Of a stretch of DNA of 64,000 nucleotides, positions 1-10,386 are shown piece after piece (position 1 is the first letter of the stretch; the number at the start of each line of letters is the position of its first letter). Source of the DNA: Bradyrhizobium quebecense (GTDB lineage Bacteria; Pseudomonadota; Alphaproteobacteria; Rhizobiales; Xanthobacteraceae); the NCBI RefSeq assembly GCF_013373795.3, contig NZ_CP088022.1:6076001-6140000 (forward strand). The letters are read 5' to 3'. Made by a program: the position numbers and the translations under genes. The notes under the pieces are model-generated. The model was given only the letters and a program-made list of their open reading frames with translations, was not told the DNA's origin and did no database searches.

Positions 1-20
1 GCGGCGCTGACCGCACACTA

Positions 21-123
21 GAGCATTTTCGGTTCTGATTGAATCAGAACCGAAGCTCTAGATTCTTGTTTTGATGCGTTTTCTTCACGCGAACCGGTGT
101 CCACTTCGCTCGAAAACGCTCTA
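21..123. repeat. dispersed palindromic repeat, family A copy 1
   Basis: The left part is an inverted repeat (GGTTCTGATT and AATCAGAACC), followed by a conserved tail containing GCGTTTTCTTCACGCGAA and ending in GAAAACGCT. A second copy with the same order of blocks lies at 38049-38152. A possible GTG start at 97 for the next gene falls inside this repeat, so I do not trust that start. Confidence 0.8.
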
Positions 124-228
124 AATCGAACTCATTTGAAAGCTGCTGCGACGCCTTGGCGGCGCCGCTGTCCTATCCCTCCGCCCTTCCGCCGTGTAGA
201 CAGGCGCAAAACCCCGCGCCAATTGCGC

Positions 229-1125
229 ATGCGTTCCGGAGGGTCAGGCTTGTCTGTCGACGATCGTCAGGATGATGGAACGGGCCATCGTTCGTCGCCG
301 ACCGGTCCCCGCGTCGCGCCGCCGCGTCAGACGCCGTCGCCATTTGCCGCGCCTCCCAAGCCTCGGCCTTCTCCTCCACCTTCCCCTCGGCCTCCACCCC
401 CGCAATGGCAAGGACAAGAGAACGTCGCATCGCCGCCCCGCACCTTCCGGTTCTCGCTCTGGTCGGTCATCATCTTCGTGCTGCTGGTGTCGAGCGTTGC
501 CATTCAGGCCTATCGCGACCTGTCGAGGCCGGGCGCGTGGGACTTCTGGCGCGAGACCTATGTTGCGGCGAGCATGAATTCGGCGGTGATTTCCGACGTC
601 GACATCGACGGGTCGGGCCGCGGCCGGCGTGCGCTTGCGATCAGCGGCACGATCGGCTCGGCCAGTGCGAGCTGGTTCCGCGACCGGCTCAGCGAGGCGC
701 GTCTCGCACCGGGTGATGCCGTGTTGCTCTCGTCGCAGGGCGGTGCGCTGAATCAGGCGGCGATCATGGGCGAGGTCATCCGCACCCATGGGCTCGTCAC
801 CGCCGTCGCCACATCAGACGCCTCGGGCAAGCTCCGCCCTTCTGCCTGCGCCAGCGCCTGTGTGCTGGTCTATGCCGGCGGCCAGACCCGCTATGGCATC
901 GCGGGCTCGCGGCTCGGCGTGCATCGCTTCACGACCAGCGCACCGGTCAGCGATCCCCTCGCCGAGGCGCAACGCATCCAGGGCATGGTGCTGGGCTACA
1001 TGACCAAGATGGGCGTCTCGTCCGGGATCGTGGAAGCGATGTCGCAGACCTCGGATATCCGCTGGCTGAGCCCGAAGGAAGCGCTCGCGCTGAACCTGAT
1101 CACCAAGCCGGTCGATCGGCCCTAA
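229..1125 (+). CDS. membrane-anchored ClpP-fold (COG3904-like) protein
   Basis: A 298-residue protein when started at the ATG at 229. The frame is open back to 97, but that stretch overlaps repeat DNA. It has a proline-rich N-terminal region, then one transmembrane segment (FSLWSVIIFVLLVSSVAI) and a periplasmic ClpP/crotonase-like domain. The motif SACASACVLVYAGG resembles the Ser-containing turn of predicted periplasmic ClpP-like proteins of rhizobia. The C-terminal WLSPKEALALNLI is also typical of that fold. Proteolytic activity is not shown. A shorter protein at 29537-30013 carries the same CASAC motif. Confidence 0.6.
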   Translation: MRSGGSGLSVDDRQDDGTGHRSSPTGPRVAPPRQTPSPFAAPPKPRPSPPPSPRPPPPQWQGQENVASPPRTFRFSLWSVIIFVLLVSSVAIQAYRDLSRPGAWDFWRETYVAASMNSAVISDVDIDGSGRGRRALAISGTIGSASASWFRDRLSEARLAPGDAVLLSSQGGALNQAAIMGEVIRTHGLVTAVATSDASGKLRPSACASACVLVYAGGQTRYGIAGSRLGVHRFTTSAPVSDPLAEAQRIQGMVLGYMTKMGVSSGIVEAMSQTSDIRWLSPKEALALNLITKPVDRP

Positions 1126-1126
1126 G

Positions 1127-1176
1127 GCATGATCCGGAAAAGTGCGGAGCGGTTTTCCGAAAAGATCATGCTCAAA
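1127..1176. repeat. palindromic repeat, family B copy 1
   Basis: GCATGATC and GATCATGC arms bracket a core containing GGAAAAGTGCGGAGCGGTTTTCC. It lies directly after the preceding stop codon. A closely similar element in reverse orientation is embedded in the DNA ligase gene at 18640-18697. From 1177 to the next gene start I see no gene. Confidence 0.8.
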
Positions 1177-1446
1177 CAAGCCGACACGGGCGTCATTAAT
1201 CTGAATTATCAACCACGTCCGCAGCCGAGCTGCCACGTGCGGCGAAAAATGCCACCCGAGGCGGAATCTTTAGTCCCTCCCCTCGCCGATTTCGGTTATG
1301 CAAGAACGCGGCAATCGACCCGCGTTCGCCTGCTTCTTGCGCGCCGACCGGATTCGTTCAGCCGGAGAATGCCCGACCAGAACGACATCACGCCGTGATG
1401 CGGCCTTGCGCCCCAGCATGTGGCGAACCGACAAGAAGCGACGCGC

Positions 1447-2376
1447 GTGCAGCTCTACCTCCCGATCGCCGACATTCCAGTCAATGTCTTCCTCATCCTG
1501 GCGATGGGCGCGGCGGTTGGCTTCGTCTCCGGCATGTTCGGGATCGGCGGCGGCTTCCTGATGACGCCGCTCTTGATCTTCGTCGGCATCGCGCCCGCGG
1601 TCGCGGTTGCCTCGGTTGCGAGCCACATCGCGGCCTCCTCGTTCTCCGGCGCGATCTCCTATTGGCGCCGGCGGGCGATCGATCCCCTGCTGGCGGCAGT
1701 GCTGCTGGTCGGCGGCACGATCGGCACCGCGCTGGGGGTATGGACCTTCACTTTCCTGCGCTCGCTCGGCCAGCTCGACCTGATGATCGCGCTGTCCTAC
1801 GTCATCCTGCTGACCACGGTCGGCGGGCTGATGTTCTGGGAAGGCCTGCGCGCGATGCTGCGTTCCCGGCGCGGCGGCCCGGTCACGCTGCGCAAGCCCG
1901 GCAGCCATGGCTGGATCCACGGCCTGCCGCTGAAGCTGCGCTTCAAGCGCTCCAAGATCTACCTCTCGGTCATCCCGGTCGTCGTGGTCGGGCTCGTGAT
2001 CGGCTTCATCGGCGCGGTGATGGGCATCGGTGGCGGCTTCATCCTGGTGCCGCTGATGATCTATGTGCTGCGGGTGCCGACCTCGACCGTGATCGGCACG
2101 TCGATGGTGCTCACCCTCGTCACCATGGTGTTCGCGACCATGCTGCACGCGGTCACCAACCACCTGGTCGACGCCGTGCTGGCGCTGATCCTGATGATCG
2201 GCGGCGTCACCGGCGCGCAGTTCGGCGCCCGCGCCGGCCAGAAGATCCGCGGCGAGCATCTGCGCTTGCTGCTCGGGCTGCTCGTGCTTGCGGTCGGCAT
2301 CCGCTTTGCCGTCGAGCTGGTGATCCGGCCGCAGGACCTGTTCAGCATCCGCGAAACCGGCGGAGCGCCGCCATGA
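1447..2376 (+). CDS. sulfite exporter TauE/SafE (TSUP) family permease
   Basis: An integral membrane protein of about 309 residues from the GTG at 1447 (an in-frame GTG at 1420 is the alternative). It has the two-fold repeat typical of the TSUP family: GMFGIGGGFLMTPLL near the N-terminus and GAVMGIGGGFILVPLM in the second half, each at the start of a set of hydrophobic helices. Family members export sulfite or organosulfonates or take up related anions; the substrate here is unknown. The stop overlaps the start of the next gene (ATGA), so the two are translationally coupled. Confidence 0.85.
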   Translation: MQLYLPIADIPVNVFLILAMGAAVGFVSGMFGIGGGFLMTPLLIFVGIAPAVAVASVASHIAASSFSGAISYWRRRAIDPLLAAVLLVGGTIGTALGVWTFTFLRSLGQLDLMIALSYVILLTTVGGLMFWEGLRAMLRSRRGGPVTLRKPGSHGWIHGLPLKLRFKRSKIYLSVIPVVVVGLVIGFIGAVMGIGGGFILVPLMIYVLRVPTSTVIGTSMVLTLVTMVFATMLHAVTNHLVDAVLALILMIGGVTGAQFGARAGQKIRGEHLRLLLGLLVLAVGIRFAVELVIRPQDLFSIRETGGAPP

Positions 2377-3155
2377 GGCTGCGCGCGGCGCTTGCGATCA
2401 TCGGCCTCGCCGCCGCCAGCTTGATGGCCGCGCCCGCGCGTGCCGAGCGGCTGATCGTGTCGGTCTCCAACCACCGCGTCACGGTGACGCCGAACTATTC
2501 CGGCGGCGAGCTCGTGCTGTTCGGCTCGGTCGAGAAGGACGACAAGACGCCGTCCAATCGCGGCAATTACGACCTCGTCGTCACGGTGTCGGGCCCGCGC
2601 GCCGACATGGTCACGCGGCGCAAGGAGCGCAAATTCGGGATCTGGATCAACACCGACTCGCGGCAGTTCCTGCAGGTGCCGGGCTATCTCGCGCTGTTCT
2701 CCAATCGCCCGTTCGACCAGATCGCCTCGCCGGAGGTGCAGCGGCGGCAGCAGCTCGGGCTCAACAACGTGCTCTTGATGCAGCGGGTCGGGCCCGACTT
2801 TGCCGACGTGGTGCCGAACGATCCGTTCCGCAGCGCCTTCGTCCGGCTGCGCGCCGAACACGGGCTGTACCGCGAGGCAACCGCGGCGGTGACGTTCCTG
2901 ACGCCGACTTTGTTCCGCACCGGCATTCCGCTGCCGGCGGAGGTGCCGATCGGCACCTACAATGTCGAGATCAAGCTGTTCTCCGACGGCGCGCTGGTGA
3001 CCAAGACCGAGACCGCCTTCGAGATCGTCAAGGTCGGCTTCGAGCAGTTCGTCGCCACCACCGCGCGGCAGAACGGCCTGGTCTACGGCCTCGTCACCGC
3101 GTTCATGGCGCTGATGACCGGCTGGATGGCCTCGATCGTGTTCCGGAAAGATTGA
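2373..3155 (+). CDS. TIGR02186 family exported protein
   Basis: A 260-residue protein starting at the ATG that overlaps the TSUP stop. It has a signal peptide (MRLRAALAIIGLAAASLMAAPARA), a beta-rich exported domain, and a C-terminal transmembrane helix (LVYGLVTAFMALMTGWMASIVF). This family is regularly found next to TauE/SafE permeases in alphaproteobacteria, so a role as an accessory subunit of the transporter is likely. Its biochemical function is unknown. Confidence 0.85.
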   Translation: MRLRAALAIIGLAAASLMAAPARAERLIVSVSNHRVTVTPNYSGGELVLFGSVEKDDKTPSNRGNYDLVVTVSGPRADMVTRRKERKFGIWINTDSRQFLQVPGYLALFSNRPFDQIASPEVQRRQQLGLNNVLLMQRVGPDFADVVPNDPFRSAFVRLRAEHGLYREATAAVTFLTPTLFRTGIPLPAEVPIGTYNVEIKLFSDGALVTKTETAFEIVKVGFEQFVATTARQNGLVYGLVTAFMALMTGWMASIVFRKD

Positions 3156-3156
3156 T

Positions 3157-4581
<1,425 letters not shown>

Positions 4582-4614
4582 TCAATTGCGCAAAAGACGG
4601 AAAACGCGAAAGAA

Positions 4615-5097
4615 ATGGGAACCACGATCGTGATCGACGAGATGGACCGGAAGATCCTCGACGTGCTGCAGGTCGAGGGGCGCATCACGAATCTCGAGCT
4701 GGCCGAACGGATCGGCCTCTCGTCCGCCCCCTGCATGAGACGCGTCCGGACCCTGGAAGAGACCGGCATCATCAATTCCTATGTGGCGCTGGTGGACCCT
4801 GCGCGAATTGGACTTGGGTTCGACGTCATCGTCGAGGTCCGCCTCAAGCAACAGAACAGGGAGTCCTTCGCGCGCTTCGAGAAGAAGGTGACCGGCCTTC
4901 CGGAGGTCGTCGAATGCTGCATGATTGCCGGCGATTGGGATTACTCGCTAAGGGTCGTGTCCTCAGATCTCGCAAACTATCAATCGTTCATCCTCGACCG
5001 CCTGATGCACCCGGACACCGATATCGCGAGCTACCGCACGACCATCATCCTGCGGAAGGTCAAATCGACGACAAAGATCGATAGCTCGCTGTTCTGA
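4615..5097 (+). CDS. Lrp/AsnC family transcriptional regulator
   Basis: A 160-residue protein from the ATG at 4615. The N-terminal winged HTH (MDRKILDVLQVEGRITNLELAERIGLS... CMRRVRTLEETGII) is followed by an Lrp RAM/ligand domain (DVIVEVRLK..., GDWDYSLRVV). It is transcribed divergently from dgdA across a roughly 150-bp gap containing inverted TTTTGC/GCAAAA half-sites (around 4561-4596), a possible operator. The likely effector is an amino acid such as 2-aminoisobutyrate; this is inference from the neighbour. Confidence 0.88.
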   Translation: MGTTIVIDEMDRKILDVLQVEGRITNLELAERIGLSSAPCMRRVRTLEETGIINSYVALVDPARIGLGFDVIVEVRLKQQNRESFARFEKKVTGLPEVVECCMIAGDWDYSLRVVSSDLANYQSFILDRLMHPDTDIASYRTTIILRKVKSTTKIDSSLF

Positions 5098-5106
5098 CTG
5101 CAAGGA

Positions 5107-6438
5107 TCAAAGCAGCACCCCGACCGCCATCGCGATCACGCTGAGCGTCATCGCACCGGTCGAGAGCCAGCCGAGCCGGTAGAGCCACCCGCCCACAACG
5201 AAGCGTCCCATCACCTCCTTGTGGCGGGCCATGATCATCAGCAACACCATCACCGGCACCGCGAGCACGCCGTTGACGACCGCGCTCCAGTACAGCGCCG
5301 AGATCGGATCGATCGGTGTGAAGTTGAGCGCGATGCCGATGCCGCCCGACAGCGCCAGCACCGAATAGAACGCCATCGCCTCCTTCGGCTTGCGCGCCAG
5401 TCCGACCGGCCACCGCCGTCCTTCGCCGACCGCATAGGCGGTCGCGCCTGCGAGCACCGGGATCGCCAGCAGGCCCGTGCCGACGATGCCGAGCGCGAAG
5501 ATCACCTCGGCGAACGGCCCGGCGATCGGGCGCAACGCTTCGGCGGCCTGCGCCGAGGTCTGGATGTCGGTCTTGCCGGCGGCGTGCAGCGTGGCCGCAG
5601 CGGTGACGATGATCGACAGCGCGATCAGATTGGAAAACGCCATGCCGGTGACCGTATCGGCGCGGATACGAGAGAACTCGTTCCGTGCGCCGTGATGCTT
5701 GTCGATCAACGGATGCTTGGTGACGTCGACCCGCTGCTCCTCCGCCTCCTGTGAGGCCTGCCAGAAGAACAGATAGGGCGAGATGGTCGTGCCGAAGATC
5801 GCCACGATGGTGGTGAAATAATCGGAGCTCCAGGTCAGGCGCGGAACCAGCACGCCAGCCAGCGCCTGCATCCACGACACCTTGGCGAATGCCAGCGCCG
5901 CGACATAGGCGAACAGGCTGAGCGTCAGCCATTTCAGGACCGCGACGTAGCGCCAGTAGTTCATGAAGATCTGCGCGGCGACCGAGGTAACGCCGAACAG
6001 AACGACGTAGAGGACGGCCGGACCGCCGATCAGGAGCCTGGTCGCGTCCGCCATAGCCGACAGGTCGGCGGCGATGTTGACGGTATTGGCGATGAACAGC
6101 AGCGTCACTACGATGACCAGCAGCCAGCCCGGATAATGCCGGCAGACATTGCCCGCTATGCCGTGCCCGGTGACACGGCCGACCCGCGCGGAGATCTCCT
6201 GGATCGCAGTCATCAGCGGGAACGTCAGCAGCATGGTCCAGCCGATGCCGTAGCCGAGTTGCGCGCCGGCCTGGCTGTAGGTGCCGATGCCCGACGGATC
6301 GTCGTCGGAGGCGCCGGTGATGAGACCCGGGCCGAGCGACTTCACGACGCGCTTGAAGCTGAACGGCTCGCGCCGCGGCTTCGCCGCCGGCACATCTTCA
6401 TCCTTGTCGTGTCGCGAGATCGTTTCTTGCCGCGTCAT
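5107..6438 (-). CDS. Nramp family divalent metal transporter
   Basis: A 443-residue membrane protein from the ATG at 6438. The signature GPGLITGASDDDPSGIGTYSQAG in TM1 has the Asp-Pro-Ser-Gly that replaces the DPGN of Mn/Fe Nramps. The TM6 region reads FGTTISPYLFFWQASQEAEE. The DPSG form places it in the Nramp-related group whose substrate may be Mg2+ or another cation rather than Mn2+ or Fe2+. There are about 11 hydrophobic helices. It faces the Lrp gene tail to tail and no metal regulator is adjacent. Confidence 0.85.
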   Translation of the reverse strand: MTRQETISRHDKDEDVPAAKPRREPFSFKRVVKSLGPGLITGASDDDPSGIGTYSQAGAQLGYGIGWTMLLTFPLMTAIQEISARVGRVTGHGIAGNVCRHYPGWLLVIVVTLLFIANTVNIAADLSAMADATRLLIGGPAVLYVVLFGVTSVAAQIFMNYWRYVAVLKWLTLSLFAYVAALAFAKVSWMQALAGVLVPRLTWSSDYFTTIVAIFGTTISPYLFFWQASQEAEEQRVDVTKHPLIDKHHGARNEFSRIRADTVTGMAFSNLIALSIIVTAAATLHAAGKTDIQTSAQAAEALRPIAGPFAEVIFALGIVGTGLLAIPVLAGATAYAVGEGRRWPVGLARKPKEAMAFYSVLALSGGIGIALNFTPIDPISALYWSAVVNGVLAVPVMVLLMIMARHKEVMGRFVVGGWLYRLGWLSTGAMTLSVIAMAVGVLL

Positions 6439-6496
6439 GTCCGGCTCCAGCCGTCTGACAACGGACCGGATACCGCCAAGGTTCCTGGGCTGAAAC

Positions 6497-7267
6497 CTAG
6501 GCCTCGATGACCGTGGCGACGCCGGGCGCGAGGATGCGCAGACGGCGGCCGAAGCCGAGCGTATCGAAGCTCGCGCGCAAGTCACTCGCGTCCTGCCGGA
6601 AATGCGCCCAGCCATCGGTATGAACGGGCACGATGACCGCGTCCGCAAAGGCGCGCGCGGTCTCGATCGTGTCATTGGTGTCCATGGTGAGATGAAACGG
6701 GCCGCGGGTTTGCGCCGCGCCGGCGAACGGCAGCACCACGCCGCAATCAAAGCGCCGCGCGACCTCGGCAACACCGTCGAACCAGGTGGTGTCGCCGCTG
6801 ACATAGACCGGACGGCCGGGCTTCGCCGGCTCCAAGACGAAGCCGACGACGTCGCCGGACAACGGCTCGATGCCCGCGGGCCCGTGCCGCGCCGGCGTCG
6901 CGGTGACGGTGAGCGTCCGGCCGCGCTTCGTCAGTGTGGTCGAGGCCCAGGGCGCAAAACCCTCGGCGTTGCCGCCGAGCCGCTTGGCACCGGCCTCCGT
7001 CGTCAGCACGCGCTTCGCGCCTTTGAGAAAATCCCGTCCGGAATGGTCGAGATTGTCGGAATGTTGATCGTGGCTCAGCAGCACCGCATCGATCTCGCCG
7101 ACGTCGCGCGCGCTGAGCGCGGGCCCGGTCAGCTTCTCCAGTTTCACATGCGGCAGTTGATAGTCGCCGGGCGCATCGAAGGTCGGATCGGTGAGCAGGC
7201 GGAACCCGTCGATCTCGATCAGGGCGGTCGGGCCTCCGATCAGGGTGATGGTGATGGTGATGCTCAC
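6497..7267 (-). CDS. MBL-fold metallo-hydrolase (UlaG/YycJ-like)
   Basis: A 256-residue protein from the GTG at 7267, with GAGGAG five bases upstream. The start overlaps the stop of the EamA gene (GTGA), so the pair is coupled. The metal-binding motif reads LLSHDQHSDNLD (HxxHxDN variant of HxHxDH), with later ligands in ARHGP, VSGDT and VPVHTDGW. The overall plan is that of L-ascorbate-6-phosphate lactonase-like hydrolases; the substrate is unknown. Confidence 0.82.
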   Translation of the reverse strand: MSITITITLIGGPTALIEIDGFRLLTDPTFDAPGDYQLPHVKLEKLTGPALSARDVGEIDAVLLSHDQHSDNLDHSGRDFLKGAKRVLTTEAGAKRLGGNAEGFAPWASTTLTKRGRTLTVTATPARHGPAGIEPLSGDVVGFVLEPAKPGRPVYVSGDTTWFDGVAEVARRFDCGVVLPFAGAAQTRGPFHLTMDTNDTIETARAFADAVIVPVHTDGWAHFRQDASDLRASFDTLGFGRRLRILAPGVATVIEA

Positions 7268-8205
7268 GTCACACTCCTCTTGGGCGAAGCCGCGGCGGGG
7301 CGGGTCACCAGGTAAATGCCGAGCGCGACCGGAACGATCCCGAGCAGATCGCGAAATTCGACATGCTCGCCGAGCACGAGATAGGCGAACAGCATGCCGA
7401 GCGGCGGCATCAGGAAGTGATAGGCGCTTGCAGCGGTCGCGCCACACACTTTCAGGAGATGAAACCAGAGCAGATAGGCGAGGATCGAACCGCCCAGCAC
7501 GAGGAAGGCGAAGGCGCCGGCGAGTCGCATGCTGGGCACGATGTCACCGACGCTGGAGAGCGTGAAGGCGAACGGCATCACCGCAAGGCCGCCGGCGATG
7601 TTCTGGATGCCGTTGCCGATCCACAGGCTGCCCTTCGGCGCCAGCAGCTTGAACAGGACGGTGCCGGCGACGATCGAGGCGAGCGAGGCCAATGTGAACA
7701 GGATGCCGTGCGGGCTATCGGTACCGACCTTCATGCGATGCCAGACGATGAAGGCGACGCCGACGATGCCGAGCACGAGGCCGATCACCTTGCGCCAGCT
7801 CATGCTCTCGCCGAGGAACAGCGACGCCAGCATGGCGGTGAACACGGGATTGGCCGAGACGATCAGCGCACCGAGCCCAGCGGAGACCGTCTTCAGGCCG
7901 GTATAGCCGAGCCCGAGATAGAGCGCGTTGTTGGCGACGCCGAGCACGGCGAACACCGCCGCATCGCGCCAGCTGAGATCCCATTGATCCCGGCGCAGCC
8001 AAGAGATGCCGAGGATCAGGACTCCGGCGAGCGAGAATCGCGTGGCGAGCAGGATCAGCGGCGGGCAATCGGTGACGCCGATCTTGCCGGCGACGAAGGC
8101 GTAGCTCCAGAGCAGGCAGAACAGCGCGATCAGCAGCGGCAGGGTGTTGAAGCGGGCGCGAGGGACGGACATCGAGGTTGCGGCGGGCGAGCTTGCAGAG
8201 GACAT
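7264..8205 (-). CDS. EamA/DMT family transporter
   Basis: A 313-residue, ten-helix drug/metabolite transporter from the ATG at 8205, preceded by GAAGGAG. Two EamA repeats are visible: LLWSYAFVAGKIGVTDCPPL with ALIVSANPVFTAMLASLFLGE, and the second-half YHFLMPPLGMLFAYLVLGE. It is divergent from a LysR gene across about 98 bp holding a palindrome. It forms a two-gene operon with the downstream metallo-hydrolase. It is probably an exporter of an amino acid or metabolite; the substrate is not deducible. Confidence 0.85.
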   Translation of the reverse strand: MSSASSPAATSMSVPRARFNTLPLLIALFCLLWSYAFVAGKIGVTDCPPLILLATRFSLAGVLILGISWLRRDQWDLSWRDAAVFAVLGVANNALYLGLGYTGLKTVSAGLGALIVSANPVFTAMLASLFLGESMSWRKVIGLVLGIVGVAFIVWHRMKVGTDSPHGILFTLASLASIVAGTVLFKLLAPKGSLWIGNGIQNIAGGLAVMPFAFTLSSVGDIVPSMRLAGAFAFLVLGGSILAYLLWFHLLKVCGATAASAYHFLMPPLGMLFAYLVLGEHVEFRDLLGIVPVALGIYLVTRPAAASPKRSVT

Positions 8206-8246
8206 GGCAGTTTCTCCTTCGCCCCATGATCTAGGCCCGCGCCTTG

Positions 8247-8265
8247 TCATTTGGAAATTAAATGA
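8247..8265. promoter_or_regulatory. candidate LysR operator palindrome
   Basis: TCATTT-N7-AAATGA lies between the divergent EamA and LysR genes. The AT-rich inverted repeat with a T-N11-A core matches the general LysR-box pattern, and its position suggests that it serves both directions. Confidence 0.5.
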
Positions 8266-8303
8266 TAGACTGACTTCCAGTGGATTTATGAATGGAGGCT
8301 GCG

Positions 8304-9167
8304 ATGCTCGACCTGGAGCTTTTGCGCAGTTTCGTCTCGGTGGTCGACGCCGGCGGCTTCACCCGCGCCGGAGAGCGCGTCCACCGCACGCAATCGACGG
8401 TGAGCCAGCAGATCAAGCGCCTGGAGGAGGATGTCGGCCAGCCGCTCTTGATCCGCAGCGGCAAGGACGTCACCCCAACGGAGGCCGGCGAGCGGCTGCT
8501 GACCTATGCGCGGCGGCTGCTGTCGCTCGCGGAAGAAGCCCGCGACGTGCTCTCGCGCCCCGGCAGCGAAGGCGCGATCCGGATCGGCATCACCGAGGAT
8601 TTCGCCGCCTATCGGTTGACGAGATTGCTCGCGACCTTCGCGCGCAGCCACCCGAAGTTGCGGCTCGACGTGCGCTCCGGCCAGAGCCTGTTCCTGCACC
8701 GCGATCTGGAGCGCGGCGATCTCGATCTCGCGCTGATCAAGCGCGCAGCCAGCGAGAAGGGCGGCATCGCGGTGTGGCCGGAACGGGTGCACTGGGTCAC
8801 CAGCAAGAGCCATCCGCGCGACACGGCGACCGGCTCGGTGCCGCTGATCGGCTTCGGCTCGGGCTGCCTCTATCGTGCCCATGCCATCCATGCGCTGGAG
8901 CGCGCCGGCCGCAACTGGCACATGGCCTACACCTCCTCCAGCCTCGCCGGCATCCAGGCCGCGGTCGCCGCGGGCCTCGGGCTCAGCATTCTCTCGGAAA
9001 TGTCGATCCAGGCCGAGCATCGCGTGCTGACGGCGAAAGACGGCTTTGCGCCGATCGAGCGGACCGAAGTCGCGCTCATCGCTGCCCCTGAGGCCAGTCC
9101 TGCGACGTTGCGGCTGGCGGATCGGCTCGCGGAGTATTGCGAGAGCGTGCAGGCGAAGGCGGCGTAG
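8304..9167 (+). CDS. LysR family transcriptional regulator
   Basis: A 287-residue protein. I prefer the ATG at 8304, with GGAGG just upstream, to the ATG at 8292. The N-terminal HTH reads LDLELLRSFVSVVDAGGFTRAGERVHRTQSTVSQQIKRLEEDVG, followed by a substrate-binding domain starting near IRIGITEDFA. It is divergent from the EamA transporter and probably regulates it. The IS110 element lies immediately downstream. Confidence 0.88.
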   Translation: MLDLELLRSFVSVVDAGGFTRAGERVHRTQSTVSQQIKRLEEDVGQPLLIRSGKDVTPTEAGERLLTYARRLLSLAEEARDVLSRPGSEGAIRIGITEDFAAYRLTRLLATFARSHPKLRLDVRSGQSLFLHRDLERGDLDLALIKRAASEKGGIAVWPERVHWVTSKSHPRDTATGSVPLIGFGSGCLYRAHAIHALERAGRNWHMAYTSSSLAGIQAAVAAGLGLSILSEMSIQAEHRVLTAKDGFAPIERTEVALIAAPEASPATLRLADRLAEYCESVQAKAA

Positions 9168-9179
9168 CGGCGATGCTAC

Positions 9180-10386
9180 ACTCTCCATCCCGACATCCTT
9201 GTAAGTCTCGAATCGCCGGATCGGCTAGAATGTCCGGCGCGGTGACGGACGGGAGACCGCTTCATCCCAGGGCATCGAAGCCCGAACCTCAGCGCGGCGC
9301 CCCGTCCGTTGTTCCATTGAACCCGAACAGTCGCGAGGGCCGCCTGGCGAGCCCGATTGCGCAAGGAGGGGTGCAGATGGAAGCGATCTATGTTGGCATT
9401 GATGTGTCGAAGGACCGGTTGGACGTGCATGTCCGTCCGGGCGAGGAAGCCTTTGCCGTGGCGCGTGACGGCAAAGGCTTGGAAGAGCTTGTTGCGCGCT
9501 TGCAGGCGATCTCGCCGGTGCTGATTGCGGTAGAGGCAACTGGCGGCTTCGAGACGATCGTTGCTGCTGCGCTGGCCGGCGCCCAGCTGCCGCTGGTGGT
9601 GGTCAACCCGGCCCAAATCCGGCACTTCGCGCAGGCGGTTGGTCAGCGTGCCAAGACGGACCCGATCGATGCGGCGGTGATCGCGCGGTTTGTCGAGGCC
9701 GTGAAGCCGGAGCCGCGTGCCATGCCGGATCAGGAAGCTCGGCTGCTGGCTGAGCTGGTCAGCCGCCGACGGCAGATCATCGAGATGATCGTTGCCGAGC
9801 GTCAGCGCGAGAAGCGCGCCGAGAACGTCCGCGTCCGCAAGAGCCTTGCCCGCCATATCAAGGTCCTCGAGAAGGAGCTGCCGGAGATCGACAACGACAT
9901 CGACACGCTGGTGCGCGGCTCGCCAGTCTGGCGCGCCAAGGAGGAGCTGCTGGTCAGCTTTCCTGGTGTGAGCAACACCCTCGCGCGGACCTTCCTTGCC
10001 GAGGTGCCGGAGCTCGGCACGCTCAATCGGCGCCAGATTGCGAGCCTCGCCGGTCTTGCCCCGTTCACCCGCCAGTCGGGCCGCTGGAAGGGCAAGAGCA
10101 TGATCGGCGGCGGAAGAGCCAAGCTGCGTGCCGGGCTCTACATGGCCGCTCTGTCGGCCAGCCGATACCATCCGCAGCTCAAGGTCTTCTACCGGCGCCT
10201 GGTGACCGCTGGAAAGCCCAAGATGGTCGCCCTCATCGCCGTTGCGCGCAAAGTCCTTACAACCCTCAACGCCATGCTCAGGGACCAAAAACCATGGCAA
10301 CCCGCTTGACCAAGAACACAGTCGCTGAGGTGCTCGCCTCTTCGGCGAGCCTCGAAGGATGACGGTGATAGAAATGCTTGGATGTC
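9180..10386 (+). mobile_element. IS110 family insertion sequence (limits approximate)
   Basis: The element holds one transposase gene. About 200 bp of non-coding DNA precede it and about 75 bp follow it, between the LysR stop and the PdeM stop. IS110 elements lack clear terminal inverted repeats, so I cannot fix the ends. The longer 5' non-coding end is the place where IS110-group elements encode their bridge RNA. The PdeM gene ends right at the right-hand side and appears complete. Confidence 0.7.
9377..10309 (+). CDS. IS110 family transposase
   Basis: A 310-residue DEDD recombinase from the ATG at 9377, with AAGGAGG upstream. The RuvC-like half shows YVGIDVSKDRLDV (first Asp), VAVEATGGFE-like IAVEATGGFE (Glu) and KTDPIDAAVIARF. 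The C-terminal Tnp domain shows SFPGVSNTLARTFLAEVPELG and LAGLAPFTRQSGRWKGKS, which holds the conserved Ser. The gene looks intact and should be able to work with its bridge RNA. Confidence 0.92.
   Translation: MEAIYVGIDVSKDRLDVHVRPGEEAFAVARDGKGLEELVARLQAISPVLIAVEATGGFETIVAAALAGAQLPLVVVNPAQIRHFAQAVGQRAKTDPIDAAVIARFVEAVKPEPRAMPDQEARLLAELVSRRRQIIEMIVAERQREKRAENVRVRKSLARHIKVLEKELPEIDNDIDTLVRGSPVWRAKEELLVSFPGVSNTLARTFLAEVPELGTLNRRQIASLAGLAPFTRQSGRWKGKSMIGGGRAKLRAGLYMAALSASRYHPQLKVFYRRLVTAGKPKMVALIAVARKVLTTLNAMLRDQKPWQPA

Noticed and set aside
1395..2372. Long Arg-rich reading frame upstream of and in frame with the TIGR02186 gene
   Set aside because: It is the out-of-frame shadow of the TauE/SafE gene. 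The true start is the ATG at 2373 followed by a signal peptide.
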